Shown here: in pieces, positions 1 to 7,030 of the stretch
Position numbering within the stretch: the stretch's first letter is position 1
Layout of the letters: every line of letters begins with the position of its first letter
NCBI GenBank assembly: GCA_027031945.1
Contig: JALVPE010000038.1
Location: forward strand, 1 to 15,481
Length of the DNA: 15,481 bases
Source of the DNA: Candidatus Moraniibacteriota bacterium
GTDB lineage: Bacteria > Patescibacteriota > Minisyncoccia > Moranbacterales > GCA-2747515
Reading direction: 5' to 3'
Position numbers and translations under genes: made by a program
Notes under the pieces: model-generated
What the model was told of the DNA's origin: nothing
Databases searched by the model: none
The model's input: only the letters and a program-made list of their open reading frames with translations

Positions 1-126
1 CAATGCACAGCAAATGGCACATGTGCCAAAGCACCAAAAATAGCAAATTCACGTTCAAAATGTAAAAGTTCGTGTAATTCAAATGCAGATTGTACAAGTG
101 GACGTATAATTGAGACTAGACCGTAA
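1..126 (+). CDS. C-terminal tail of a cysteine-rich surface protein (5' truncated by window edge)
   Basis: The window begins inside a reading frame that encodes 41 residues before a TAA stop at 124-126. It has five cysteines, in contexts such as NGTCAKAP and CKSSCNSNADC. The nucleotides are identical to the last 126 nt of the 1034-residue gene that follows, so this is the end of a paralogue lying upstream or of a partial duplicate of that gene. Frame and stop are fixed by the match. The rest of the gene lies outside the window, so full length, signal peptide and similarity beyond the tail cannot be judged. By analogy with its twin, the tail would be extracytoplasmic and disulfide-bonded; its function is unknown. 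Confidence 0.75.
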   Translation, partial: QCTANGTCAKAPKIANSRSKCKSSCNSNADCTSGRIIETRP

Positions 127-159
127 AGAGTACAAAAAACTAAACACAATAAAGAACGG
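1..159 (+). repeat. Direct repeat, copy 1 (partner at 3211-3369)
   Basis: All 159 bases match 3211-3369 without a mismatch, at an offset of 3210 nt. The repeat covers 41 codons, the stop, a 24-nt untranslated stretch and the first nine bases of the terminator stem. The identity reaches the left window edge, so its upstream limit is unknown. Weaker homology continues through the terminator hairpin to about 177. Identity at silent and untranslated positions points to a recent duplication, gene conversion or an assembly effect. Confidence 0.95.
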
Positions 160-177
160 GTTTATGGCCCGTTTTTT
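151..177 (+). terminator. Rho-independent terminator of the truncated upstream gene
   Basis: Arm 151-160 pairs with 168-177 (core AACGGG with CCCGTT, one G-T wobble at 154/174). The right arm merges into a T-run at 172-177. Two further T-G wobbles (161/167, 162/166) can extend the stem to a three-base loop. It lies 24 nt after the stop codon, and an extended -10 box for the next gene begins 15 nt further on. Confidence 0.85.
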
Positions 178-191
178 GTTTATAATTTTTA

Positions 192-200
192 TGTTATACT
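192..200 (+). promoter_or_regulatory. Extended -10 promoter of the large surface-protein gene
   Basis: TGtTATACT matches the extended -10 consensus (TG 192-193, TATACT 195-200). No good -35 box is visible at the right distance. Transcription would start near 207, giving a leader of about 25 nt before the ATG at 232. It lies just after the preceding terminator, so the gene appears to be its own transcription unit. The call rests on a motif match in AT-rich DNA. Confidence 0.5.
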
Positions 201-231
201 AAAATAGTAAAATAAATTGTAAAAAATACAT

Positions 232-3200
232 ATGAAAAAAATATTTTTTGTGTTAGCATTTATGCTGCTATTATGTGTAACTGGTAGTGTTTTTGCACAA
301 GATGATAATGGTTCGTTAAAAGATGTTTCTGGAGCAACTTTTGGTACTGATGAAGTGTATGTACCAGAAGTACAAGTGGTCTTAAACAATATGACATTTG
401 ATGAAAATACACGTATTCTTACTGCACAAGTAATGGTGAAAAATACGACGGATACGTTTCTAGGTAATTTGGAATATATGATTGAATTGATGCAAGGAGA
501 CAAGCTTGTTGATAATGGTATGGTCTTTGCACAAACAAAAAGTATTTATAATGAAAAACATAATTTAGGCAAATTAGCTCCACAGGAAAGTAAACAGTAT
601 GAAATGATGATGACTGTACCAACTAATATTGATACAGCAAATTATTTTTTACGTGTTTTTGTTAATGATAAAAATCTCTCATTTCAAAATGGTGATTATA
701 CAAAATATCCTTTTAAACTTACAGGCACGGGTACACGTATCGGTGGTGTAAAAATGTATTTATTTGCAAAAAGCACTGATATAAAAGCAGCACCAACAGA
801 AGGACTATCAGCAACACCTGATGAAATAACAAAAGTTTTTATTCCATTTTCTCAAAACAAGGAAATACAACAAATATTCACTACATCCCAACCGTTAACT
901 GCAAAAGTGCAAATTTTTCGTACAGTAAAAGATCAAGGTCTTGTAAAAGAGTTTACAACAGATTTTCATCAAGAAAATGTTGCTAATGAAGATGCAATTG
1001 CCTTTGATCTTTTAGTAGATAATGATGAACTGCATACAGGTGGAGCATTTAATGTGCACGTATCTATTATAAATAGTGATGGAGAGGAAATTTATGCGCG
1101 TAATTTACGTTGGCTTATTGAGTATGGACAAATGATGGGACGCATTTTGACGGTTGATTCACATCAAAATGTATATAATAAAGGTGAATCATTAAATCTT
1201 GTTGTAACAACATCTCTTTTTAATGCAAAAGATAAAAAAGGGAAGCTCAATGTTACTTTAAAAGGTCGTGATGGTTTTGAGCAAAAAATATCAAAAGAGG
1301 TGACATTTGGAGATGAAAATGAAGAAAAAATTAATTTTGCAGAGTATGGACTTAATGATAATGCACATCTTACAAGTATTAGTATCTCTCTTATTGATGT
1401 AAAAAATAATGTCGTGATAGATTCGTATAATACAGATATTAATTTTGATAAAGAATATGGTAGCGGAGAAAAATCACATAATATGTTTTTACAATTTTTT
1501 AAAGAGCATATATATGTTATTTGGATTTTTGCAAGTATTTTATTTGGACTTTTGGCGATTGTAATTTATAAAATAACACATAAAAATAATGCAATGCGTG
1601 TTATGCTGATTATCTTGTTGGGGTGTGGTATGCTATTTTTAACATCACATATTGTTCATGCAGCATGTCTTTGTGGAGGTAAGCCATCTGGAAGTATGTG
1701 GATTAAAAATGAACCAGATAAGATTATTTGTGATAATGATTTTACTGTTACTGTTGCGTTTAAAGTTACGTGCACAAGTTGTATTAATGGCATACATACA
1801 GAAATTACTTCAAGTTCAGGTTCACAAAGTTTTGGTGATCCAGGACATGTGACTAGCATAACAGAATTTTATGCAATAACAACACATATAGTGGATAAAG
1901 CAGATATATGGGCGAATGGTTATCTTACACGTAATGGGTGTCATTGTTGCGCAAAAACATGGAATAAAGTCTGTAAAGGTGGTTCAGGTAATGGTGCAGT
2001 GTGTCCTGTATATGAATTAATGGCACAAATATCAAAAACATATACATGTGAAGCAAAAAAAGATGGTAAATGTGGTAGTTTAAATGGACATGTATACCCT
2101 TATAATGCCGTTGGATGGGGTAATGGTACTTTTTGTAATCCAAATACTTCTACACAACCACAATGGCCATCATTTCCAGCACAAGGTGCAACAACTACGT
2201 GGCAATGTATTGGTGTAAATACTGGTAAAACAGTATCATGTTCTGCAAAAAGACAAAAACCACCAGCTGTTAATGGGCAATGTTCTTCTGGTAAAATTCC
2301 ACATCCAATTCCATTTACACAAACAGCATGGTCAACAACTATCCCAGCACATTTTTGCGCAAGTGGCACACCACAACCAAATCCACCAATATTCCCAAAT
2401 TACGGTCAGACGGTAACATGGGACTGCATAGGCAAAAACGGAGGCACATCAACACAAAATGGTGCATGTAAGGCAACACGTCAGATGCCAGCAGCAAAAT
2501 GTGGTACAGCAAAAGGTATTGAAACAAACACAAAACCAACAGCAAACCTCTGTCCACCAAATCACACAGCAAGTGATCCACAAATTGTGAATGTCAATGG
2601 ACATCCAGATCATTGGCAATGGACTTGCACTCACAATGTAACAGGTGCAACCCCACAATCTGAAACATGCCGAGCACCAATTCCAGGGGCAGAATGTGGA
2701 TCTGCACATACAGATGATCCCAATAATATAACTAATATAAAACCGACAGCAGGCTTATGTGCAAAACAAGGACAGTTAGTATGTAGTTGGCCAGGTCGCA
2801 CATTACCTGATGTCTCACTTCAAAATGATGGCTGGTGGCATTGGCAATGTGAACATAATCCACAAGCATATCCACAAAAAGTTGATTGTCACGCTCCAAC
2901 ATGCTTGGTAAACATGCCAATAAAATACACAAATCCGGTAATTATCTCAAATAACATGAGAACAACAATTTCTCTCAATTGTCCTGGTAGTAATGGAAAT
3001 AAGCTATGTTGCAAAATCCACAATACTACAAAAGGTAGTATTCCAGAAAAGACAATATGTACAGGAGATTCTGGTGAAATAGAAATTGTAGAAGGAGAAA
3101 ATGAATTTGATGCAGAATGTTGGTTTGATAAGAATAATAGTAAAACAAAAGATCCAAATGAACCACCTGTAAAAAAAGATTTCAAAGTACAAACAGCATG

Positions 3201-3336
3201 TATTGAATCACAATGCACAGCAAATGGCACATGTGCCAAAGCACCAAAAATAGCAAATTCACGTTCAAAATGTAAAAGTTCGTGTAATTCAAATGCAGAT
3301 TGTACAAGTGGACGTATAATTGAGACTAGACCGTAA
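232..3336 (+). CDS. Giant secreted cysteine-rich repeat protein with an internal signal-peptide-like segment
   Basis: The product has 1034 residues. Residues 1-22 form a classical signal peptide (KK, hydrophobic core, VFA before Q23). Residues 23-425 have almost no cysteine, look beta-rich and are probably Ig-like. A membrane helix at about 426-446 is followed by a basic stretch (KITHKNN). A second hydrophobic segment at 455-477 starts with Met and ends VHA-A, like another signal peptide. From 479 on the chain is rich in Cys, Pro and Trp. It contains four tandem divergent units (about 614-676, 684-750, 757-816, 822-890), each with a C-G/S start, a central Cys, a WxC and a closing Cys, mostly with a following Ala or Pro. 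A further Cys-containing domain follows, then a tail (990-1034) identical to the truncated gene upstream. I infer a cell-surface protein, possibly for adhesion or envelope structure. No catalytic motif is recognised and no specific function is claimed. Its own promoter and terminator flank it. Confidence 0.8.
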   Translation: MKKIFFVLAFMLLLCVTGSVFAQDDNGSLKDVSGATFGTDEVYVPEVQVVLNNMTFDENTRILTAQVMVKNTTDTFLGNLEYMIELMQGDKLVDNGMVFAQTKSIYNEKHNLGKLAPQESKQYEMMMTVPTNIDTANYFLRVFVNDKNLSFQNGDYTKYPFKLTGTGTRIGGVKMYLFAKSTDIKAAPTEGLSATPDEITKVFIPFSQNKEIQQIFTTSQPLTAKVQIFRTVKDQGLVKEFTTDFHQENVANEDAIAFDLLVDNDELHTGGAFNVHVSIINSDGEEIYARNLRWLIEYGQMMGRILTVDSHQNVYNKGESLNLVVTTSLFNAKDKKGKLNVTLKGRDGFEQKISKEVTFGDENEEKINFAEYGLNDNAHLTSISISLIDVKNNVVIDSYNTDINFDKEYGSGEKSHNMFLQFFKEHIYVIWIFASILFGLLAIVIYKITHKNNAMRVMLIILLGCGMLFLTSHIVHAACLCGGKPSGSMWIKNEPDKIICDNDFTVTVAFKVTCTSCINGIHTEITSSSGSQSFGDPGHVTSITEFYAITTHIVDKADIWANGYLTRNGCHCCAKTWNKVCKGGSGNGAVCPVYELMAQISKTYTCEAKKDGKCGSLNGHVYPYNAVGWGNGTFCNPNTSTQPQWPSFPAQGATTTWQCIGVNTGKTVSCSAKRQKPPAVNGQCSSGKIPHPIPFTQTAWSTTIPAHFCASGTPQPNPPIFPNYGQTVTWDCIGKNGGTSTQNGACKATRQMPAAKCGTAKGIETNTKPTANLCPPNHTASDPQIVNVNGHPDHWQWTCTHNVTGATPQSETCRAPIPGAECGSAHTDDPNNITNIKPTAGLCAKQGQLVCSWPGRTLPDVSLQNDGWWHWQCEHNPQAYPQKVDCHAPTCLVNMPIKYTNPVIISNNMRTTISLNCPGSNGNKLCCKIHNTTKGSIPEKTICTGDSGEIEIVEGENEFDAECWFDKNNSKTKDPNEPPVKKDFKVQTACIESQCTANGTCAKAPKIANSRSKCKSSCNSNADCTSGRIIETRP

Positions 3337-3369
3337 AGAGTACAAAAAACTAAACACAATAAAGAACGG
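3211..3369 (+). repeat. Direct repeat, copy 2 (partner at 1-159)
   Basis: This is the second copy of the exact 159-nt repeat. It encodes the last 41 residues of the large surface protein, its TAA stop and the start of the terminator stem. After 3369 the two copies differ at six positions within 18 nt, all transitions and all inside the hairpin, and then diverge completely. Confidence 0.95.
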
Positions 3370-3389
3370 ATTTGTAATCCGTTCTTTTT
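3361..3389 (+). terminator. Rho-independent terminator of the large surface-protein gene
   Basis: A perfect 12-bp stem (3361-3372 with 3376-3387) closes a three-base TGT loop, and the right arm runs into TTTTT at 3385-3389. It lies 24 nt after the stop at 3334-3336. It is a homologue of the hairpin at 151-177, with changes that keep the pairing. Confidence 0.92.
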
Positions 3390-3585
3390 GGGTAGTACGA
3401 GTTTGACAATCATGAGGTATTTACTTATGGTTGTAGTAAGGATTTTTTGTTAACTTAACAATTAAAATAGGGAGTAGAGGTGGATGATTGAATTATCCAT
3501 GGATACGAAAAAAATAGGGATGAGAAAAAAATAATACAGAAAAGCATTGATAAAAAGAGTTTAACAGCACTTTTAGAACGTAATC

Positions 3586-3637
3586 GCTAGTTGTATAATC
3601 GTACACTTGAGAAGGTGGGTGTGTAGTAATAACTAGC
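3586..3637. repeat. Nested inverted repeat able to form a large stem-loop
   Basis: GCTAGTT (3586-3592) is the exact reverse complement of AACTAGC (3631-3637). Inside it TACAC (3602-3606) pairs with GTGTA (3621-3625). No T-run follows, so this is not a terminator. It could be a small RNA element, a remnant of a mobile-element end, or chance. Confidence 0.4.
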
Positions 3638-3694
3638 TCACAACACTATATTTTATCATTAAGTAACATTAATTTAACAATAATAACAACAAAA

Positions 3695-3740
3695 AGATGT
3701 CTGCTTTGCCTACCGGACATGCAAGCTTTGCAGGCATGAC
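3695..3740 (+). repeat. Degenerate copy of the intergenic palindromic repeat family
   Basis: It shares AGAT, TGCCTACCGG, GCAAG, GCAGGC and terminal ATGAC, in that order, with the reverse complement of 9321-9369, separated by small insertions. Internal inverted repeats are still present: ATGTC 3697-3701 with GACAT 3716-3720, CATGC 3718-3722 with GCATG 3734-3738, and TGCAA/TTGCA at 3720-3732. The GCCTACCGG block (3708-3716) is the best anchor for the relationship. Confidence 0.5.
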
Positions 3741-3840
3741 AAGTTAAATGAATTATATATTTAGTGTGAATAGTTGATTTTATTAGATAAACACACTATA
3801 TGTCATATATTACACTTATTTATTGTATGGCCTATAATTC

Positions 3841-3869
3841 TTGTCAAAAATAAGTCTAAGAGGTATAAT
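3841..3869 (+). promoter_or_regulatory. Sigma70-type promoter for the small membrane protein gene and probably gyrB
   Basis: TTGTCA (3841-3846, five of six to TTGACA) and a perfect TATAAT (3864-3869) are separated by exactly 17 nt. Transcription would begin near 3876. The apparent TTG start codon at 3841 is therefore the -35 box, and translation should begin at the ATG at 3904. No terminator lies between this gene and gyrB, so the promoter probably serves both. Confidence 0.7.
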
Positions 3870-3903
3870 TGTAGGTGAAATACTTAAAAGAAAAATACAA
3901 TTT

Positions 3904-4272
3904 ATGACTTTACAATCATATTTATGGGGGTTGCGTATTGGTACAATAATTAGTTTTGCGGCATTTTGTGCCGTTATATTTTTAACAGACCCACTGGATA
4001 TTGGTAATGTTGCATTTATTCTTTTTTATTCAACATTTTTTTTGACCATTAGTGGTTTGGGTGTTCTCGTATTAACATGGTTGTGGCATAAGATGGCTAA
4101 GGATATGCTAACACTTGGGGAAATCGGTATGGCTGTACGGCAGGGTATTTTAATTGGCATATTTGCAACAGTTATTGTTGGTATGCAACAAATGAAAATA
4201 TTATTATGGTGGGATGCTCTCATAGTTTTAGGCATTATGTTTTTAATAGAATTGTATTTTCTTACAAGATAA
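3904..4272 (+). CDS. Small four-helix membrane protein, conserved CPR type, unknown function
   Basis: From ATG 3904 the product has 122 residues. Four hydrophobic segments are visible at about 9-28, 36-56, 79-97 and 100-118. Helix 1 is preceded by LWGLRIG, and helix 4 by a WWDAL motif. The segment between helices 2 and 3 carries a short basic stretch (WHKMAKD), and RQG precedes helix 3. I recognise this general pattern (YLWGLRIGT..., RQG, WWDALL, a final IELYF) from small membrane proteins common in CPR genomes, but their role is not known to me. A longer version beginning at TTG 3841 is unlikely, because a promoter occupies that stretch. The gene ends 39 nt before gyrB and is probably co-transcribed with it. 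Confidence 0.75.
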   Translation: MTLQSYLWGLRIGTIISFAAFCAVIFLTDPLDIGNVAFILFYSTFFLTISGLGVLVLTWLWHKMAKDMLTLGEIGMAVRQGILIGIFATVIVGMQQMKILLWWDALIVLGIMFLIELYFLTR

Positions 4273-4311
4273 AATTTTTAAGAAGGGTAAATTGATAAAT
4301 ATATTATAAAT

Positions 4312-6309
4312 ATGGTAGCAAAAAAGAAAACAGCTAAGAAGAGTGAATATGGAGCATCATCAATTCAAGTATTAGAAGGATTAGAACCGGTAAGAAAGCG
4401 TCCGGGCATGTATATTGGTGGAACTGGTTTGGCAGGATTGCATCATCTTATTTGGGAAACGGTAGATAATTGCGTTGATGAGGCTATGGCTGGTTATGCG
4501 ACTACATGTACAGTGCGTATATTGCCTGATAATATTATAGAAGTATCTGATGACGGTCGTGGTATTCCGGTAGATAAGCATCCAAAAACTAAAAAATCCA
4601 CTTTGGAAACTGTTATGACAGTTCTTCATGCCGGAGGTAAGTTTGGGGGTGATGAGAGTGGTTATAAAGTATCCGGTGGACTTCATGGTGTGGGTGTATC
4701 CGTTGTAAATGCTCTTTCAGAATGGGCTAGAGTTGAGGTTAAGCGTGATGGTAAAATTTGGATGCAAGAATATAAAAAAGGCAAACCACAAGGAAAGGTT
4801 AAAACAATAGGTAAAGTAAAAAAAGATGATACAGGTACATCTATTATGTTTAAACCGGATGCTTCAATTTTTCCAGAAACAAAATTTAATTTTGATACGA
4901 TTGTAAAACATTTGAGAAATCAAGCTTATCTTACAAAAGGTATTCGTATTAACATTGAGGATGTACGAGAAGTAACCGGAAAGAAAGATATATTCAAGAC
5001 AAAGAGGCATAGTTTCTATTTTGATTCAGGTATAATTTCTTTTGTAAAATTTATTAATCGTGAAAAAGAAGTTCGTAATCAAGTGCCTGTTTATATTGAG
5101 AAAAAACAAGGTGATATATATGTCGAGATTTCATTGCAATATACAGATTCTTTCAAAGAAAGATTGCATGCCTTTGCAAATAATATTTTAAATCCGGAAG
5201 GAGGCACGCATGTTGCAGGTTTCCGTACGGCATTAACTCGTTGTTTGAATGTTTATGCGAGGAACAATAAAATTTTGAAAGAAAAAGATAAAAATCTAAC
5301 ATCAGAAGATGCCAGAGAAGGACTTACGTGTATTATTAATGTAAAGTTGCCAAATCCACAATTTGAAGGTCAAACCAAGGAAAAACTTGGAAATCCGGAA
5401 GTAAAAGGAGTTGTTCAAAGTGTTTTTGCTGAAGAATTTGCAGCATATTTGGAAGAACATCCAAAAGATGCAAAGGCAATAATTGAAAAATGTTTACTTA
5501 CTGCAAGAGCACGAAATGCTGCTCGTGCCGCAAAAGATGCCGTACTTAGAAAAGGAGCGCTTGATGGTGTAACTCTTCCGGGAAAATTATCTGATTGTAC
5601 AAGTCGTAGAGCAGAAGATTCAGAATTATATATTGTGGAGGGAGATTCCGCTGGAGGTAGCGCAAAGCAAGGTCGTGACAGGATGTTTCAAGCGATTTTA
5701 CCGTTGCGAGGTAAGTTGGTAAATGTAGAAAAAACTAGTCTTGATAAGGTTGTAAAATCAGACACACTCAAACCAATAATTATTGCTATGGGAGCCGGAA
5801 TCGGTGATGCTATAGATGTGAGTAAATTGCGATATCACAAAATTATTATTATGGCTGATGCGGATGTTGATGGATCACATATCCGTACATTGTTATTGAC
5901 ATTTTTTTATAGATATTATGAGGAACTGGTAAGAATGGGTTATATTTACATAGCACAACCACCACTTTATCAAATTAAGAAAGGAAAAAAAGTTTATTAT
6001 GTTTATACAGAAGATGATAAAATTAAATTATTGAAAAAGCTAGGAGTAAATGATGAAGAGATGGAAAATGATGAGATTAAAAAGAATGCAGGTGTATTTT
6101 TGCAAAGATATAAAGGTTTGGGAGAAATGAATCCGGAACAACTATGGGAAACAACAATGAATCCGGAACATAGAAAAATGAAACAAGTAACAATTGAAGA
6201 TGCTGAAGCTGCTGATAGGGTTTTTGATTTACTTATGGGTAGTGAAGTTGCGCCACGAAAACAATTTATTCAAACTCATGCAAAAACAGTTGAAAATATT
6301 GATGTGTAA
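4312..6309 (+). CDS. gyrB: DNA gyrase subunit B
   Basis: This is the ATPase/TOPRIM subunit of type IIA topoisomerase, which pairs with GyrA to introduce negative supercoils using ATP. The 665 residues carry the GHKL ATPase domain: RPGMYIG at 30-36, ETVDN with the predicted catalytic Glu49 and Mg-binding Asn53, DGRGIP 81-86 and a glycine-rich lid around 120-128. A transducer domain with EGGTH (296-300) follows. The TOPRIM domain has EGDSAGG (443-449, acidic Glu443) and DADVDGSH (516-523, Asp516/518/520). The C-terminal QRYKGLGEMNP block (598-608) is typical of the non-proteobacterial short form, which lacks the E. coli insert. The Lys-rich N-terminus (KKKTAKK) is an extension. ParE is the alternative; the overall motifs fit GyrB well, and no second type IIA subunit is in the window. 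No SD sequence is close to the ATG. Confidence 0.95.
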   Translation: MVAKKKTAKKSEYGASSIQVLEGLEPVRKRPGMYIGGTGLAGLHHLIWETVDNCVDEAMAGYATTCTVRILPDNIIEVSDDGRGIPVDKHPKTKKSTLETVMTVLHAGGKFGGDESGYKVSGGLHGVGVSVVNALSEWARVEVKRDGKIWMQEYKKGKPQGKVKTIGKVKKDDTGTSIMFKPDASIFPETKFNFDTIVKHLRNQAYLTKGIRINIEDVREVTGKKDIFKTKRHSFYFDSGIISFVKFINREKEVRNQVPVYIEKKQGDIYVEISLQYTDSFKERLHAFANNILNPEGGTHVAGFRTALTRCLNVYARNNKILKEKDKNLTSEDAREGLTCIINVKLPNPQFEGQTKEKLGNPEVKGVVQSVFAEEFAAYLEEHPKDAKAIIEKCLLTARARNAARAAKDAVLRKGALDGVTLPGKLSDCTSRRAEDSELYIVEGDSAGGSAKQGRDRMFQAILPLRGKLVNVEKTSLDKVVKSDTLKPIIIAMGAGIGDAIDVSKLRYHKIIIMADADVDGSHIRTLLLTFFYRYYEELVRMGYIYIAQPPLYQIKKGKKVYYVYTEDDKIKLLKKLGVNDEEMENDEIKKNAGVFLQRYKGLGEMNPEQLWETTMNPEHRKMKQVTIEDAEAADRVFDLLMGSEVAPRKQFIQTHAKTVENIDV

Positions 6310-6317
6310 TTTATATT
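6290..6317 (+). promoter_or_regulatory. Possible promoter in the gyrB 3' end
   Basis: TTGAAA (6290-6295) and TATATT (6312-6317) are 16 nt apart, each one mismatch from consensus. Transcription would start near 6324, six bases before the ATG at 6330. The gene could also simply be read through from gyrB, since no terminator intervenes. AT-rich background makes chance matches likely. Confidence 0.35.
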
Positions 6318-6329
6318 AATTATAGAAAA

Positions 6330-6950
6330 ATGACACAAAAAAAACCAAATAGTGAAAATAGAGAAAAGACATTTGATGAATATTATAGGGAGAAAATTCT
6401 TACAAGTAAAAATGTGGTTGAGAGAATTAATATTGTGTGCGAGAAACTCAAAAATAAATATGAAGATTATGAGGAAACGAAAGAATTTATAGAATATCTT
6501 AAATCTATAGAAAATGTATTTGCTACTGCAAAAAAAGAATCTTGGAGTATAGAAAAGACAGAAGATGAACTTATAAAAGGTGAAATTTATTTAATGTCAC
6601 AATCAACCGGAATAAGTGAGGAAATTTTCTTTAATATATATGAAGAATTTTCACAAGCTAACCATAATGTTGAGAAGATTCAGAAAATCGCAAGTACGCT
6701 TATTGAAAAATACAGTAATGTTAAAGATTGTTTCGAATGTGAGGGTTGTATAGAATTTATTGAATATGTCAAAAATGCATTATTTGTATTTTCTAAATCA
6801 CTTGAGGGAAATGAGGCTTTTGATGAAATTGGTGAAGTAAAAATCGAGCTTATAAAATCACAGATGCAGAAGTTATCAAAAGATGATAGACCTCCATTTG
6901 AAATTTTGCAAGAGATATATGAAGAATTTGTGACAGAATTAAAAAAATAA
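6330..6950 (+). CDS. Cytoplasmic helical protein with an internal duplication, unknown function
   Basis: The 206 residues are highly charged, rich in Glu and Lys, and lack a signal peptide or membrane segment. The chain is two diverged copies of one helical unit. In unit 1 (about 29-107) a KY is followed by EFIEYLKSIENVFATAK, and the unit ends in IFFNIYEEF. In unit 2 (about 113-200) a KY is followed by EFIEYVKNALFVFSKS, and the unit ends in ILQEIYEEF. Unit 2 also carries two cysteines as CFECEGC (134-140 including a third). I do not recognise the family. A two-unit helical scaffold or protein-protein adaptor is possible, but that is inference. The gene begins 20 nt after gyrB, probably in the same transcript, and is followed by the secY promoter. 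Confidence 0.7.
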   Translation: MTQKKPNSENREKTFDEYYREKILTSKNVVERINIVCEKLKNKYEDYEETKEFIEYLKSIENVFATAKKESWSIEKTEDELIKGEIYLMSQSTGISEEIFFNIYEEFSQANHNVEKIQKIASTLIEKYSNVKDCFECEGCIEFIEYVKNALFVFSKSLEGNEAFDEIGEVKIELIKSQMQKLSKDDRPPFEILQEIYEEFVTELKK

Positions 6951-6964
6951 TTGTTGCAGTAAAC

Positions 6965-6993
6965 TTGTGAAAAACAAATTTTTGGTGTATATT
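6965..6993 (+). promoter_or_regulatory. Probable secY promoter
   Basis: TTGTGA (6965-6970) and TATATT (6988-6993) are separated by 17 nt. The predicted start is near 7000, giving a leader of about 30 nt before the secY ATG at 7031. The gap upstream contains no terminator, so read-through from the preceding gene may add to expression. Confidence 0.5.
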
Positions 6994-7030
6994 TGGACAC
7001 AGGTTTTAGTTAGTTTAATTTTACGTTTTT

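Larger units (their letters stand above)
3390..3840. other. Non-coding stretch of about 450 nt
   Basis: No credible full-length gene or tRNA cloverleaf is visible. It contains a possible short coding remnant (3492-3626), a nested stem-loop (3586-3637), a degenerate palindromic repeat (3695-3740) and an isolated TATAAT at 3833-3838. The downstream end carries the promoter of the next gene. Confidence 0.6.

Noticed and set aside
1657..1671. Lipoprotein signal (VHAAC) at the second hydrophobic segment of the surface protein
   Set aside because: The -3 position is His rather than Leu, Val or Ile, so the lipobox rule fails. A signal peptidase I type site after Ala477 fits better.
2889..3413. Long minus-strand open frame (174 codons) opposite the surface-protein 3' end
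   Set aside because: It lies wholly over a convincing plus-strand gene with a signal peptide and terminator, and its translation has no recognisable motif. It crosses the terminator.
3390..3840. tRNA or other structured RNA gene in the intergenic gap
   Set aside because: No acceptor/T-arm pattern, GTTC-type T-loop or CCA end was found on either strand by eye.
4252..4275. gyrB promoter TTGTAT...TAAAAT
   Set aside because: The spacing is only 12 nt, outside the working range for sigma70-type promoters.
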